Position numbers and translations under genes: made by a program
Notes under the pieces: generated by a model
Told to the model about the DNA's origin: nothing
Databases searched by the model: none
What the model saw: the letters and a program-made list of their open reading frames with translations, nothing else
Part shown: positions 25,453 to 38,153 of the stretch, piece by piece
Numbering within the stretch: the first letter of the stretch is position 1
How the letters are laid out: the number at the start of each line of letters is the position of its first letter
Assembly: GCA_903822005.1 (NCBI GenBank)
Contig: CAIJNL010000018.1
Location: forward strand, 275,099-339,098
Length of the DNA: 64,000 nt
Direction: 5' to 3'
Origin: an uncultured Nitrospiraceae bacterium
GTDB lineage: Bacteria; Nitrospirota; Thermodesulfovibrionia; Thermodesulfovibrionales; Dissulfurispiraceae

Positions 25453-26849
25453 GCAGCTGAAACCGCGGATGAGACTGCCACGACAAGTCGCGGAATTTCA
25501 TCATCGCGTATCGTCCTTGCATCAAGCCGAAGTTGCCCTTCTTTGATACGCGAAATGACAGGCGGATTACCTTTTCTGAGTCTCATTTCAAGTTCATTAA
25601 CAGAAATCCCAGCCGGCGTAATAGCAACAGCAAATGTCTCGAACTGAACTTCAGCCAATGCCCCGCCGCCAGACTGCGATACATCCTCAATAACGCTGAC
25701 CCCCGCTATATCTCCGGATATTTTCCGCTTCAGTGCTTTAGCAATTTTCTTTGCCCTGGCCTTAATCTTATCCGGTTCCTGCAGAAGCATGGCAAGCGTC
25801 GGTATCTTTTCTTTAGCGATATTTTCATCGATATAAAATTTAAGGGTTGCCTCAAATGCGGCCAGTGTCATCTTATCAATCCTTATTGCCCGCATAATGG
25901 GGTTTTTACCGATCCTGTCAATTAAAGCCTTTTTCCCAACTATCACGCCAGCCTGTGGGCCTCCAAAAAGCTTGTCACCACTGAAAGTGACTACATCAAC
26001 CCCGGCCTTGACAATCTCCTGAACAGTCGGCTCAATATGAACACCATAAGGCTTTAGGTCCACCAGACATCCGCTGCCAAGATCAAACATCACAGCCCGG
26101 TTATGTTTTTTGCCAAGGGCCACCATTTCATTTATCGTAACCTCACCCGTAAACCCGACCATCCTGAAATTGGATTGATGTATTTTCAACAAGAGTGCAG
26201 TGTTCTCATTTAAAGCTTTTTCAAAATCGCGGCAATGAGTTTTGTTTGTAGTTCCAACCTCTCTGAGAATCGCTCCGCTGCTCGCCATGATATCAGGAAT
26301 CCTGAATGATCCGCCAATCTCAACGAGTTCGCCGCGAGAGACAATAACTTCCTTGCCCCTGGCCAATTCCGACAAACATACCATTACCGCAGCAGCATTG
26401 TTGTTGACAATAATCCCGTCTTCAGCCCCCGTAATTTCTTTAAGTAATTGTTTTATATGTGCTTTTCTCTCTCCCCTCGTGCCTTCCTCAAGATCATATT
26501 CGAGATTCGAGTAGCCGCAGGCGACGTCAGCCACATGCTTAAGCACTTCCGGCGAGAGAACAGATCTGCCAAGATTCGTATGAAGAACTACACCAGTTGC
26601 GTTGATGCATGATTTAAGGCTGAAGCCCGATAGGTCCTCAATTCTACGCTTGATGCGGTCCATCGCGTCATTCAGGGAAAAAACTTTTTCAGTACCATTG
26701 AGTATGGCCTCACGCTGCATCTGTATCTCCTCACGTATGGCCCTGGTAACATACGGTCTCGGATATATCCGTTGCCAGGCCAATCCGGTGTCTGACTTCA
26801 GTATTTCATCGACTGACGGCAGATCTGACAGAATATTCTTTTTATTCAT
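25446..26849 (-). CDS. selA: L-seryl-tRNA(Sec) selenium transferase
   Basis: A 467-aa PLP-dependent enzyme that converts Ser-tRNA(Sec) to Sec-tRNA(Sec) using selenophosphate. The PLP lysine is in FSGDKLFGGPQAGVIVG, and the N-terminal ~90-residue domain (SVDEIL, AIREEIQMQREA) is typical. HTNLGRS and NNNAAAV are also conserved. Length matches E. coli SelA (463). It shows that the organism can decode selenocysteine; selB, selC and selD are not in this window. It is upstream of the TRIC-type gene with a 7-nt overlap. Confidence 0.95.
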   Translation of the reverse strand: MNKKNILSDLPSVDEILKSDTGLAWQRIYPRPYVTRAIREEIQMQREAILNGTEKVFSLNDAMDRIKRRIEDLSGFSLKSCINATGVVLHTNLGRSVLSPEVLKHVADVACGYSNLEYDLEEGTRGERKAHIKQLLKEITGAEDGIIVNNNAAAVMVCLSELARGKEVIVSRGELVEIGGSFRIPDIMASSGAILREVGTTNKTHCRDFEKALNENTALLLKIHQSNFRMVGFTGEVTINEMVALGKKHNRAVMFDLGSGCLVDLKPYGVHIEPTVQEIVKAGVDVVTFSGDKLFGGPQAGVIVGKKALIDRIGKNPIMRAIRIDKMTLAAFEATLKFYIDENIAKEKIPTLAMLLQEPDKIKARAKKIAKALKRKISGDIAGVSVIEDVSQSGGGALAEVQFETFAVAITPAGISVNELEMRLRKGNPPVISRIKEGQLRLDARTIRDDEIPRLVVAVSSAVSAAC

Positions 26850-26969
26850 AACTTATATCTTACTCCTTGGTAAAACGCTTTTCAAAGGGGGTATAATTAT
26901 ATTATTATACATGTTCAAAATATAAACAATTATTTCTTTAAATACATTTCGTTTCAGGAGGTCAGTCGT

Positions 26970-28106
26970 ATGAAGAAGTATCTGTTAGCACCCGGGCCTA
27001 CGCCGGTTCCTCCGGAGGTCCTATTGTCCATGGCAATGCCCATCCTGCATCACAGGGCACCCGATTTCATCCCGATTCTGGATTCAGCAAAAAAAGGGCT
27101 GCAATGGGTCTGTCAGACCAAGAATGATGTCCTTATCCTCTGCTCGACGGGTACGGGAGGCATGGTGGCATCCGTAAACAATTTCTTCAATCCGGGCGAC
27201 AAGGTCATTACCGTTAATGGCGGCAAATTCGGAGAGAGATGGACCAAGATCTGCCAGGCCTATGGACTTACGGTTGAGGAGATCAAAGTCGAATGGGGCT
27301 ATTCGATCAAGCCCGCTGCAATCGAAGAGGCGTTGAAAAAAGATCCTGCAATAAAAGGAGTAATGGTCCAGGCAACTGAAACCTCTACCGGAGTAGCACA
27401 TGATATCGAAGGCCTGGGAAAGGTCATCAAGAATTTCAAGGACACCATCTTTATCGTCGACGCAATCAGCGCCCTGGTAGCCCATGATATCAGGACAGAC
27501 GAATGGGGCATAGATGTACTTATCGGCGGCTCCCAGAAAGGCCTTATGCTTCCCCCCGGTCTCGCATTTGTCGGGGTAAGCGATAAGGCCTGGAAGATGA
27601 ATGAAACATCCAAGATGCCAAGATTCTACTTTAACTTAAAAAAAGAGAGGGAGAATCTCGCGAAAAACCAGACAAATTTCACCTCCGCCGTATCCCTTAT
27701 CGTAGGTCTTAACGAAGCGCTGAAAATGCTCCAGGCTGAAGGCCTTGAGAATGTCTTTGCAAGGCATGCAAAACTTGCCCATGCTACACGGGAAGCGGTA
27801 AAGGCCATTGGATGCGGCATTTACTCAAAAGATTTCCCGAGCAATTCAGTTACCGCTATCGAGGCCCCTGCAGGAATTGACGGTCAGGTTATCTACAAGA
27901 ACCTGCGCGTTAAGTACGGAATCACCGGTGCAGGAGGACAGGACCAGGCAAAAGGCAAGATATTCAGGCTTGCTCATCTGGGATATGCTGATACCTTTGA
28001 TGTCATAACCGGGATAGCTGCCATCGAAATGGTGCTAAAGGAGCTCGGACACCCGATAAAACTTGGCACAGGGGTAGGAGTAGCCCAGGAATTATTGATG
28101 AAATAA
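26970..28106 (+). CDS. Class V aminotransferase (serine/alanine-glyoxylate or phosphoserine type)
   Basis: A 378-aa fold-type I aminotransferase of the serine-pyruvate/alanine-glyoxylate family. The PLP lysine is in LIGGSQKGLMLPPGLAF, and the PGPTPVPPEVL N terminus is diagnostic. A strong ribosome site (CAGGAGG) precedes the ATG. It is followed 103 nt later by serA. In several lineages without serC this family does the phosphohydroxypyruvate-to-phosphoserine step, so that role is a good inference here. Serine-glyoxylate or alanine-glyoxylate transfer is the alternative. Confidence 0.88.
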   Translation: MKKYLLAPGPTPVPPEVLLSMAMPILHHRAPDFIPILDSAKKGLQWVCQTKNDVLILCSTGTGGMVASVNNFFNPGDKVITVNGGKFGERWTKICQAYGLTVEEIKVEWGYSIKPAAIEEALKKDPAIKGVMVQATETSTGVAHDIEGLGKVIKNFKDTIFIVDAISALVAHDIRTDEWGIDVLIGGSQKGLMLPPGLAFVGVSDKAWKMNETSKMPRFYFNLKKERENLAKNQTNFTSAVSLIVGLNEALKMLQAEGLENVFARHAKLAHATREAVKAIGCGIYSKDFPSNSVTAIEAPAGIDGQVIYKNLRVKYGITGAGGQDQAKGKIFRLAHLGYADTFDVITGIAAIEMVLKELGHPIKLGTGVGVAQELLMK

Positions 28107-28209
28107 CTTCCGCATATCTCATATAGATTTAAAGCCACAGGTATGTCTTGGATTCATCTTGATTTAATGCATGTCTGTGGTCAACTTGTCGATAAAAGGA
28201 GAGACTCAT

Positions 28210-31150
<2,941 letters not shown>

Positions 31151-31213
31151 TATACCGGACTGGATGATTAGGTGCCCCCAATTATTTATATTTAGCGGAT
31201 CCAATCCTGCATG

Positions 31214-31251
31214 TCTGCCGGGATAATAATTAAACCCGGCAGATGATTTTT
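31214..31251 (+). terminator. Intrinsic terminator after purA, overlapping the comF start
   Basis: TCTGCCGGG (31214-31222) and CCCGGCAGA (31235-31243) form a perfect 9-bp stem with a 12-nt loop, followed by TGATTTTTCT. The last base of the stem is the A of the ATG assigned to comF. Confidence 0.7.
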
Positions 31252-31950
31252 CTCCGCTCATTACTTAACATACTTTTCCCTTCCCAGTGTCCTTTATGCC
31301 TTTCAGCTTCCGACAATCACAGTCATAATCCTATTTGCAGTAAATGCTGGTCTACCATAACCCGCTATGAAGGTCCCGCATGTTCTATTTGCGGTCTTCC
31401 AACCGTTTCCAGCTATACACGTATTTGCGCAGAATGCCTTTCGAAAAAACCTCCATTTGCCGAAATAAATTGCTACGGCATCTATGACGGCGCACTGAAA
31501 GAATCGATTCATCTGCTAAAATTCCGGGGCGTCAAGCGTTTGGCCAAACCATTAAGCGAGCTTCTTCTCTCCCAGGTTACCGATGATTATGATGCAGTTG
31601 TTCCAGTGCCGCTCCATATAAATAAACTGAGGGAGCGTGAGTTTAACCAGACAGCGCTCTTAGGGCGTTTTCTCTCCAGGTCAATTAATAAACCACTTAT
31701 GCTCGATGCGCTCATTAAAACACGCAATACGAAACTACAGACGGCAGTGAGCGGTAAGGAACGCCGTGCCAATCTGCGCGGGGCGTTCTCGATATCCAAT
31801 AATATAAGCGGTCTGCGGCTGCTGCTTGTTGATGATGTGATAACTACGGGTGCTACGGTCAGGGAATGTGCTGAAACCATGAAACGCGCAGGCGCTCAGG
31901 AGATCACAGTCGTTGCTCTCGCGAGATCGATGCCAAGAATAAATACTTGA
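31243..31950 (+). CDS. comF: ComF family phosphoribosyltransferase-like protein
   Basis: A 235-aa ComF-type protein. An N-terminal zinc-ribbon-like part has paired cysteines (CPLCLS, CSKCW, CSICG, CAECL). The C-terminal PRTase-like domain has LLLVDDVITTGATVRECAE. Members are linked to DNA uptake in some bacteria and to unknown roles elsewhere. The only usable start is ATG 31243, which lies in the terminator stem of purA and has no Shine-Dalgarno. Confidence 0.88.
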   Translation: MIFLRSLLNILFPSQCPLCLSASDNHSHNPICSKCWSTITRYEGPACSICGLPTVSSYTRICAECLSKKPPFAEINCYGIYDGALKESIHLLKFRGVKRLAKPLSELLLSQVTDDYDAVVPVPLHINKLREREFNQTALLGRFLSRSINKPLMLDALIKTRNTKLQTAVSGKERRANLRGAFSISNNISGLRLLLVDDVITTGATVRECAETMKRAGAQEITVVALARSMPRINT

Positions 31951-31998
31951 AAACCTCTCGCCCTTACTGGTATTATTAAATTCCTCATTTTCAACTGT

Positions 31999-32083
31999 GC
32001 CGAAGTGGTGGAATTGGTAGACACGCACGTTTGAGGGGCGTGTGGGGAAACCTATACGGGTTCGAGTCCCGTCTTCGGCACCA
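31999..32083 (+). tRNA. tRNA-Leu(GAG)
   Basis: A full cloverleaf of 85 nt, with acceptor arm GCCGAAG/CTTCGGC, discriminator A and encoded CCA. The anticodon arm is CACGT-TTGAGGG-GCGTG, with anticodon GAG (reads CUC/CUU). A long variable arm is typical of class II leucine tRNA, and the T arm has GGGTTCGAGTCCC. It lies between comF and the convergent uvrB. Confidence 0.97.
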
Positions 32084-32134
32084 AATTCCTTCTCCCGTCA
32101 AAGTACATGCTGCGGCAAACCTTAAACAAAAGAC

Positions 32135-34192
32135 TTATCGCTTCTTCTGCTTCTTCTGCTTCTTCTTTCGTTTGTCCGCAGTCCCTTCCAAGATACCGAA
32201 CTGCAATATCTTTTCTTTTACGGCTTTGATACGGTCCCTTATCTCCGCGGCCTTCTCGAACTCAAGCCTCCTGGCAGCTTCCTTCATCTCGAGTTCCAGG
32301 GCCTTGATATTGCCTTCTGTCAGATCATACGCAGCTGTCTCCTCCGCAACCATCGCCTGGACCCCGTAGTCAGACTCGTAAATAAACCCAAGGATATCCT
32401 TGATCTGGCTCTTGATCGTTTCGGGCGTAATATTCATCTCAAAATTGTAAGAGGCCTGTATGGCCCTGCGGCGTTCGGTTTCAGCCATTGCCTTGCGAAT
32501 AGATTCGGTCATTTTGTCCGCGTACATTATGACCTCTCCGTTTACGTTTCTTGCAGCGCGTCCGGAGGTCTGAATTAGTGATCTCTCTGAACGCAGAAAG
32601 CCTTCCTTGTCAGCATCAAAGATCGCAACGAGAGAGACCTCGGGAAGATCGAGTCCCTCCCTGAGCAAATTAACGCCTATAAGAACATCAAACTCGCCCA
32701 GCCTTAAATCTCTTAATATGGCTATCCTTTCGAGGGTATCTATACCAGAATGCAGATATCTGGCGCGCACTCCAAGTTCGGTGTAATAATCCGTCAGATC
32801 CTCCGCCATCTTCTTTGTAAGCGTGGTAACCAGCACCCTCTCTCCCCGATCAGCCCGTTTTCGGATCTCTCCCAGCAGGTCCTCAACCTGCCCGGAAGTA
32901 GGCCTGATAGTCATCGTGGGGTCCATAAGCCCTGTAGGCCTGATTACCTGCTCGATAACCCTGCCAGCCGACCGTTTTAGCTCGTAAGGCCCAGGGGTGG
33001 CCGACACATAAATAACCTGATTCATCCGCTGCTCGAATTCATTAAACTGGAACGGCCTGTTATCCAGGGCTGAAGGAAGTCTGAACCCGTAATCGATCAG
33101 TGTCTGCTTTCTTGACCTGTCGCCATGATACATGCCGCCTACTTGTGGCACAGTCGCGTGAGACTCATCTATAACCATCAGATAGTCGCCTCCCGATGGC
33201 CCGCTTATAAGATAGTCAATCATCGTAAAAGGCGGCTCTCCCTCTTTTCTGCCGCTCAGGTGTCGCGAATAATTTTCTATGCCGTGACAGAAGCCAAACT
33301 CCTTCAGCATCTCCATGTCGAACCTGGTACGCTGCTCTATCCGGTGGGCAAACGCAATCTCTCCCTGGTTCCTGAAATATCTGGTCCTATCCTCCATCTC
33401 TTCAAGAATTGATTTGATCGCCCCGTCGAGTTTTGTCCTGGGAGTTATCCAATGACTGTTCGGATACAATACTAGCCGAGCTGTCTTCTTAAGCCGTTCT
33501 CCGGTTAAGGCGTCAAACTCATAAATGGCATCTATATCATCACCAAAAAATTCGAACCTTACCGCCCTGTCAGAAGAAAAGGCCGGAAAGACCTCAATTA
33601 TGTCACCCCGGGCCCTGAAATTGCCTCGCTTGAAATCCGAGTCGGTCCGAACATAGAGTATGTCAACCAGCTTTCTGAGGAAATCATCCCTTTTTATCCT
33701 CATGCCCTCCTCGATGATCATATGCATGCTGAGATAGTCCTCGGGAGAACCGATGCCATAGATGCATGAAACAGAGGCCACAACAATAACATCCCTTCTT
33801 TCCAGAATGGACATGGTTGCGGAATGCCTAAGCCGGTCGATATCATCATTGATCATCGAATCCTTGTCAATATAGGTATCCGAGGCAGGAATATAGGCCT
33901 CAGGCTGGTAATAGTCATAATAACTGACAAAGAATTCGACCGCGTTTTCGGGGAATAGTTCCCGAAATTCACCATAAAGCTGCGCAGCGAGGGCCTTGTT
34001 GTGGGCTATTACCAGCGTAGGCTTATTTATGTTTTTTATTACATTGGCAATCGTAAAAGTCTTGCCGGAACCGGTTACGCCAAGCAGCACTTGCTGACCA
34101 TGACCGCTCAATAAACCTCTAGTAAGCTCTTCTATTGCCTTTGGCTGGTCTCCCCTGGGAGTAAAATGAGTACTAAGTTTAAATTCATCCAT
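32135..34192 (-). CDS. uvrB: Excinuclease ABC subunit B
   Basis: A 685-aa helicase-like DNA damage-recognition subunit of nucleotide excision repair. It has Walker A TGSGKT near the N terminus, the [12 protein letters not shown] beta-hairpin region, VIDESH, the helicase motif [16 protein letters not shown], and a C-terminal UVR motif ([19 protein letters not shown]). The C-terminal tail is Lys/Gln-rich (KKKQKKQKK), encoded by a short repeat of cttcttctg units on the + strand. It is transcribed leftward and shares a promoter region with the divergent purF. Confidence 0.97.
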   Translation of the reverse strand: MDEFKLSTHFTPRGDQPKAIEELTRGLLSGHGQQVLLGVTGSGKTFTIANVIKNINKPTLVIAHNKALAAQLYGEFRELFPENAVEFFVSYYDYYQPEAYIPASDTYIDKDSMINDDIDRLRHSATMSILERRDVIVVASVSCIYGIGSPEDYLSMHMIIEEGMRIKRDDFLRKLVDILYVRTDSDFKRGNFRARGDIIEVFPAFSSDRAVRFEFFGDDIDAIYEFDALTGERLKKTARLVLYPNSHWITPRTKLDGAIKSILEEMEDRTRYFRNQGEIAFAHRIEQRTRFDMEMLKEFGFCHGIENYSRHLSGRKEGEPPFTMIDYLISGPSGGDYLMVIDESHATVPQVGGMYHGDRSRKQTLIDYGFRLPSALDNRPFQFNEFEQRMNQVIYVSATPGPYELKRSAGRVIEQVIRPTGLMDPTMTIRPTSGQVEDLLGEIRKRADRGERVLVTTLTKKMAEDLTDYYTELGVRARYLHSGIDTLERIAILRDLRLGEFDVLIGVNLLREGLDLPEVSLVAIFDADKEGFLRSERSLIQTSGRAARNVNGEVIMYADKMTESIRKAMAETERRRAIQASYNFEMNITPETIKSQIKDILGFIYESDYGVQAMVAEETAAYDLTEGNIKALELEMKEAARRLEFEKAAEIRDRIKAVKEKILQFGILEGTADKRKKKQKKQKKR

Positions 34193-34315
34193 CTTTTTAT
34201 GTTAAAATATAAATGTAAGATGAGTAAATGAGGTATAGCAATCATATTTTCATTGCCTATATCCATTTGCCTATCTAACCCTGAAAATGATTCTTTAAAA
34301 AGAGCTGATCCTCTG

Positions 34316-35755
34316 ATGGGAAAACATAATATCAAATGCCTTGGGCAGTACTTTCATGACATCCATGAAGAATGCGGCGTATTCGGCGTTTATGGTCACC
34401 AGGAAGCCGCCAATCTCACTTATCTGGGGCTTTACGGACTTCAGCATCGCGGTCAGGAAGGCGCCGGCATATGTTCGGCAGACGGAAAAGCCCTCCATAT
34501 TGAAAAGTCCATGGGTCTTGTTGCCGATATCTTTACGGAAAAAAGATTAAGACGGCTGCCGGGTCACGCGGCCATCGGACATAACCGCTATTCTACGGCG
34601 GGCAGCAGCGTGCTGAAAAATGTTCAGCCTTTGGTTGCAAATTACTCTCGCGGCTCGATAGCTATCGCACATAATGGCAACCTCGTTAATGCCGATCAAC
34701 TGCGCGCCAAGCTTGAAGGTGACGGCGCCATATTCCAGTCGAGCTCCGACAGCGAGGTCATACTGCATCTCATCGCCCGCTCAAAGAAGGAAGATCCCCA
34801 TGAGCGCATAATCGACGCGCTTCAGGATGTTCGCGGCGCATTTAGCCTGCTTTTTGCAAGAGAAGACGAAATAATCGCAGTAAGGGACCCCTATGGCGTA
34901 AGGCCTCTTGCCCTCGGCGAGCTTGACGGTGCTTATGTTGTCGGCTCCGAAACATGCGCCTTTGACCTCATCAATGCTACATACATACGGGATGTTCACC
35001 CTGGTGAAATGGTCATCATCAATAAAGACGGCCTGAAGTCCATTCCCGCGCTGAAGACTACCAGGCTGGCACACTGCATATTTGAATTCATCTACTTCTC
35101 GCGTCCGGACAGCTACATATACGATCACATATGCGTTAATACCATTCGCAATAATTTCGGCAAACAGCTTGCCAAGGATTCACCGGTTGATGCGGACATT
35201 GTCATTCCGGTGCCTGACTCGGGCGTACCTGCCGCAATTGGTTATGCGACCGAAAGCGGCATTCCCTTTGACTTCGGCCTCATACGCAATCATTACGTCG
35301 GACGCACATTTATCGAACCGCGACAGTCCATAAGGCATTTCGGTGTAAAGATCAAGCTGAACCCCATCAGAGACCTGCTGAACGGCAAGCGGGTGATAGT
35401 TGTTGACGATTCCATTGTCAGAGGCACTACCTCCAAAAAAATCATAAAGATGATCAGGGAAGTAGGAGGCGCAAAAGAGGTCCATATGCGGATAAGCTCT
35501 CCTCCGACTATCGGCCCATGTTTTTATGGCATAGACACACCGACCCGCCAGGAGCTGATTGCATCAACCCATATGGTCGAGGAAATAAGGAAGTACATTA
35601 CAGCAGACAGTCTCTCATATATGAGTCTTGAGGGCCTGAAAAGCATAATACCAAATCCGCAAAACTACTGCGCGGCCTGCTTTGATAACAATTATCCGAT
35701 TAAATTCCAGAAGGAGAGCACTGCCCAGATGGAATTGGCCTTTTCAGCAAACTGA
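34316..35755 (+). CDS. purF: Amidophosphoribosyltransferase
   Basis: Catalyses the first committed step of purine synthesis, PRPP plus glutamine giving phosphoribosylamine. From ATG 34316 it has 479 aa. The Ntn glutaminase domain begins at C20 after a 19-residue leader (HEECGVFG), as in the self-processing B. subtilis type, and includes [10 protein letters not shown]. The PRTase domain has [17 protein letters not shown]. Late cysteines (YCAACF) fit a [4Fe-4S] enzyme. An upstream TTG at 34253 is open in frame but unlikely. It is divergent from uvrB and is followed 9 nt later by cutA. Confidence 0.95.
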   Translation: MGKHNIKCLGQYFHDIHEECGVFGVYGHQEAANLTYLGLYGLQHRGQEGAGICSADGKALHIEKSMGLVADIFTEKRLRRLPGHAAIGHNRYSTAGSSVLKNVQPLVANYSRGSIAIAHNGNLVNADQLRAKLEGDGAIFQSSSDSEVILHLIARSKKEDPHERIIDALQDVRGAFSLLFAREDEIIAVRDPYGVRPLALGELDGAYVVGSETCAFDLINATYIRDVHPGEMVIINKDGLKSIPALKTTRLAHCIFEFIYFSRPDSYIYDHICVNTIRNNFGKQLAKDSPVDADIVIPVPDSGVPAAIGYATESGIPFDFGLIRNHYVGRTFIEPRQSIRHFGVKIKLNPIRDLLNGKRVIVVDDSIVRGTTSKKIIKMIREVGGAKEVHMRISSPPTIGPCFYGIDTPTRQELIASTHMVEEIRKYITADSLSYMSLEGLKSIIPNPQNYCAACFDNNYPIKFQKESTAQMELAFSAN

Positions 35756-35764
35756 TTTCAAGGT

Positions 35765-36079
35765 ATGGAAGCCCTCGTTGTCTATATAACAGCATCCAGT
35801 GAAGATGAGGCTGCCATGATTGCCAGGACACTTGTCGAAGAAAAACTTGCCGCCTGTGTCAATATCGTAAAGGACATCCGGTCGATCTACTCCTGGCAGG
35901 GAAAGATTGAAGACGAAAAAGAATGCCTGATGATAGTCAAAACCCGACTTGAACTTTTTGACGCACTGAAGACAAAAGTATTGGGCCTGCATTCCTATTC
36001 AGTCCCTGAAATAATAGCACTTCCGATTGTTGATGGTTCAGAAGAATATCTAAAATGGCTCAAAGAGGTGACTTCATAA
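35765..36079 (+). CDS. cutA: CutA-like divalent-cation tolerance protein
   Basis: A 104-aa protein with the CutA core: VYITASSEDEAAMIARTLVEEKLAACVNIV and YSWQGKIEDEKECLMIVKT, ending YLKWL. CutA proteins form tight trimers with a ferredoxin-like fold; in E. coli the gene is linked to copper tolerance, but the role is unclear in most bacteria. It sits 9 nt after purF and 6 nt before the Cys-rich gene, in a likely operon. Confidence 0.92.
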   Translation: MEALVVYITASSEDEAAMIARTLVEEKLAACVNIVKDIRSIYSWQGKIEDEKECLMIVKTRLELFDALKTKVLGLHSYSVPEIIALPIVDGSEEYLKWLKEVTS

Positions 36080-36085
36080 AAGCCC

Positions 36086-36400
36086 ATGAAAGAAAACGAT
36101 TACGTCAACATAGTCTGCCGGCCTTTTTGCAGCTTTTATAAAGAGGGCAAAGAAGAAATTCAGTGCGGCGGATACAAGCTCCTGAAAGACCAGTTTACGC
36201 TTTCCGAACTCAAGATACTCGCAGCACAGATAGAAAAGACAAAAGACATCTCCCGGCAGATTCCGACCAAAAATAAGAACCTCGCCGATCTCATCTGCAG
36301 CCAGTGCGATTTTCTGATTGACGGATGCGATTACAGCGAGAACCGGTCCGGCCCGCCATGCGGTGGGTATATATTGATTAACGAACTAACACATCATTAG
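36086..36400 (+). CDS. Small Cys-rich protein with duplicated CGGY motif
   Basis: A 104-aa protein of unknown function. It has seven cysteines (11, 15, 27, 71, 74, 81, 92) in two related halves: C-x3-C-x11-CGGYxL and C-x2-C-x6-C-x10-CGGYxL. The spacing suggests a bound metal or iron-sulfur site. I do not recognise the family. It follows cutA after 6 nt and ends just before a terminator, so it is the last gene of the purF-cutA run. Confidence 0.75.
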   Translation: MKENDYVNIVCRPFCSFYKEGKEEIQCGGYKLLKDQFTLSELKILAAQIEKTKDISRQIPTKNKNLADLICSQCDFLIDGCDYSENRSGPPCGGYILINELTHH

Positions 36401-36406
36401 ACCAAA

Positions 36407-36440
36407 AGAAGCTCCAAACCGCAGGCTGGGGCTTCTTTTT
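36407..36440 (+). terminator. Intrinsic terminator after the purF-cutA run
   Basis: AGAAGCTCCA (36407-36416) pairs with TGGGGCTTCT (36427-36436) over 10 bp with one G-U, followed by a T-run (36436-36440). Read on the minus strand it also has a CTTTTGG tail, so it could serve the convergent mop gene. Confidence 0.85.
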
Positions 36441-36466
36441 GCATGTGATGTATTTCTAAGCTGGTT

Positions 36467-36673
36467 CTATTTCCCAATTATTACTTCGGTCGCCTTGATT
36501 ATAGCGACGGCCTTGTCGCCCTTCGCCAGTTTCAGGGCCTTCACGCTGTCAACAGAAATAAGAGCCGTGATCTTGTTCCCTCCACCTACCTCCAGCTTCA
36601 CACTTGCCATAACAGCTCCCAGTTTTACGTCCATAACCTTTCCCTTCAACATATTCCTTGCGCTGAGTTTCAT
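36467..36673 (-). CDS. mop: Mop-type molybdate/tungstate-binding protein (TOBE domain)
   Basis: A 68-aa single TOBE domain: MKLSARNMLKGKVMDVKLG, VKLEVGGGNKITALIS, ALKLAKGDKAVAIIKATEVIIGK. Such molbindins form hexamers that bind molybdate or tungstate and buffer them in the cytoplasm. It is next to the tupABC-modE-like locus, which supports a metal-oxyanion role. It is convergent with the Cys-rich gene and separated from it by the terminator. Confidence 0.92.
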   Translation of the reverse strand: MKLSARNMLKGKVMDVKLGAVMASVKLEVGGGNKITALISVDSVKALKLAKGDKAVAIIKATEVIIGK

Positions 36674-36763
36674 TAAAACCTCCGTGCAGAAAATTAATTT
36701 CTATTTACAGGTTATCCTCTCTTGAAGAAAGTGTCAATCATGTCGGATATCGTGATACATGTC

Positions 36764-37420
36764 TTAAGCCGCCCCGAGTTTGCCATTCTTCATTAGAATG
36801 ATTCTTTTTGATAGTCTTTCAGCCTGCGAACTGTCGTGCGTCGTCATAATAATAGTGGTGTGACCGGCTTCCTTCATCTGCAGTATAATCGCTTCAATCA
36901 GTTCCCTGTTTTTATTGTCTATAGAAGCAGTCGGTTCATCCAGGAACAATAAATCGGGCTCTATCACAAGCGCTCGTCCAATACCGAGCCTCTGGGCCTC
37001 GCCGCTCGAGAGGGTTAATGCATTCCGATTCTTCTTATGCTCCAGGCCTATGAATTTAAGCATCTTTATAACACGCTCCGTCCTCTCGTTCTTAGCAATA
37101 GAGCGTATCTTCAGCCCATATGCAAGATTGTTGAAAACAGTACTGTTAAATACACCCACCTTAGGCAGCACGAGTGTAATGCGGCGCCTCAGCTCCAGAC
37201 CAACCTGTAATTCACCATTGCCCGAACTGTATGCGAGGCTCCCGCTGTCGGGCTGTTCGAGCAGGGCGCATATCCTGAGCAGGGTCGATTTGCCGCACCC
37301 ATTGGCCCCCATAAGTATATGCGTTTCACCCGCGCTGAAAGTGTACGACAGGCCGCTGAGAATTTTGTCGTCGTCATATGCTTTTGACACATTGTTCAAA
37401 GTCAGGGTAAGCGGCATCAT
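36764..37420 (-). CDS. tupC: Tungstate/molybdate ABC transporter ATP-binding protein
   Basis: A 218-aa ATPase (from ATG 37420) with Walker A MGANGCGKST, signature LSSGEAQRLGIGRALV and Walker B LLFLDEPTAS. It powers the TupAB importer. The frame runs further upstream, but ATG 37420 is chosen because GGGAGG lies just before it and it overlaps the tupB stop as ATGA. Mop, encoded next to it, is the metal-binding protein of the pathway. Confidence 0.9.
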   Translation of the reverse strand: MMPLTLTLNNVSKAYDDDKILSGLSYTFSAGETHILMGANGCGKSTLLRICALLEQPDSGSLAYSSGNGELQVGLELRRRITLVLPKVGVFNSTVFNNLAYGLKIRSIAKNERTERVIKMLKFIGLEHKKNRNALTLSSGEAQRLGIGRALVIEPDLLFLDEPTASIDNKNRELIEAIILQMKEAGHTTIIMTTHDSSQAERLSKRIILMKNGKLGAA

Positions 37421-38121
37421 GACCTCCCTGCCGTGGTCCTGCGCTGAATCCGATAGAAAGCAAGATTGATGCATACCGAAACAGCAAGCAGAATGAGACC
37501 TATGGCGAGCGCAAGCGCGAAATTGCCCTTGTCGGTCTCGAGCGCAATGGTGGTCGTCATAACGCGCGTAAAGCCGGCGATATTGCCGCCAACAATCAGC
37601 ACGGCGCCGACCTCTGAAATCGCCCTGCCGAATCCCGCTACCATTGCGGACATGATGCCGAATCTCGCCTCATGCACTACCGCTTTTGCCGCCTGGAAAG
37701 GCGTAGCTCCGAGTGTTTGAGCTGTCAGCCGGATAATCGGATCAACGCTCAATACCGCTGAATGAGTAAGAGACGCGATAATCGGAAACGCCAGAATTAC
37801 CTGAGCTAATATCATGGCTGATGGGGTGTAAAGAAGGGCCATGAACCCCATCGGCCCGCTGCGTGACAATATGAGATATAGCAATAAGCCAACAAGCACA
37901 GACGGTAGTCCCATGCAAGAATGCAAGACCGTAATCAGAGTGTCCCTGAACGGAAACCGGCGCAAAGCGGTCAGAGTCCCCATCGCAATACCAAGTATGG
38001 AAGCGATAATCAGCGCGCTGCCCGAGACCCTTAGGGACATAAGCAAAATATCCAGCAGCTCCCGGTCAAATGACAAGATGAGCGCAAAAGCCTTTACAAA
38101 ACCTTCCCAAATAGAATCCAT
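37417..38121 (-). CDS. tupB: Tungstate/molybdate ABC transporter permease
   Basis: A 234-aa permease with about five membrane helices and the BPD signature region around EARFGIMSAMVAGFGRAISEVGAVLIVGG. This sequence and neighbour order match TupB, not the longer ModB context. It forms the channel with TupC and receives substrate from TupA. It starts 32 nt after tupA. Confidence 0.92.
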   Translation of the reverse strand: MDSIWEGFVKAFALILSFDRELLDILLMSLRVSGSALIIASILGIAMGTLTALRRFPFRDTLITVLHSCMGLPSVLVGLLLYLILSRSGPMGFMALLYTPSAMILAQVILAFPIIASLTHSAVLSVDPIIRLTAQTLGATPFQAAKAVVHEARFGIMSAMVAGFGRAISEVGAVLIVGGNIAGFTRVMTTTIALETDKGNFALALAIGLILLAVSVCINLAFYRIQRRTTAGRS

Positions 38122-38153
38122 TTAAACCTGCTTCTACCTTTTCGTTTTATACC

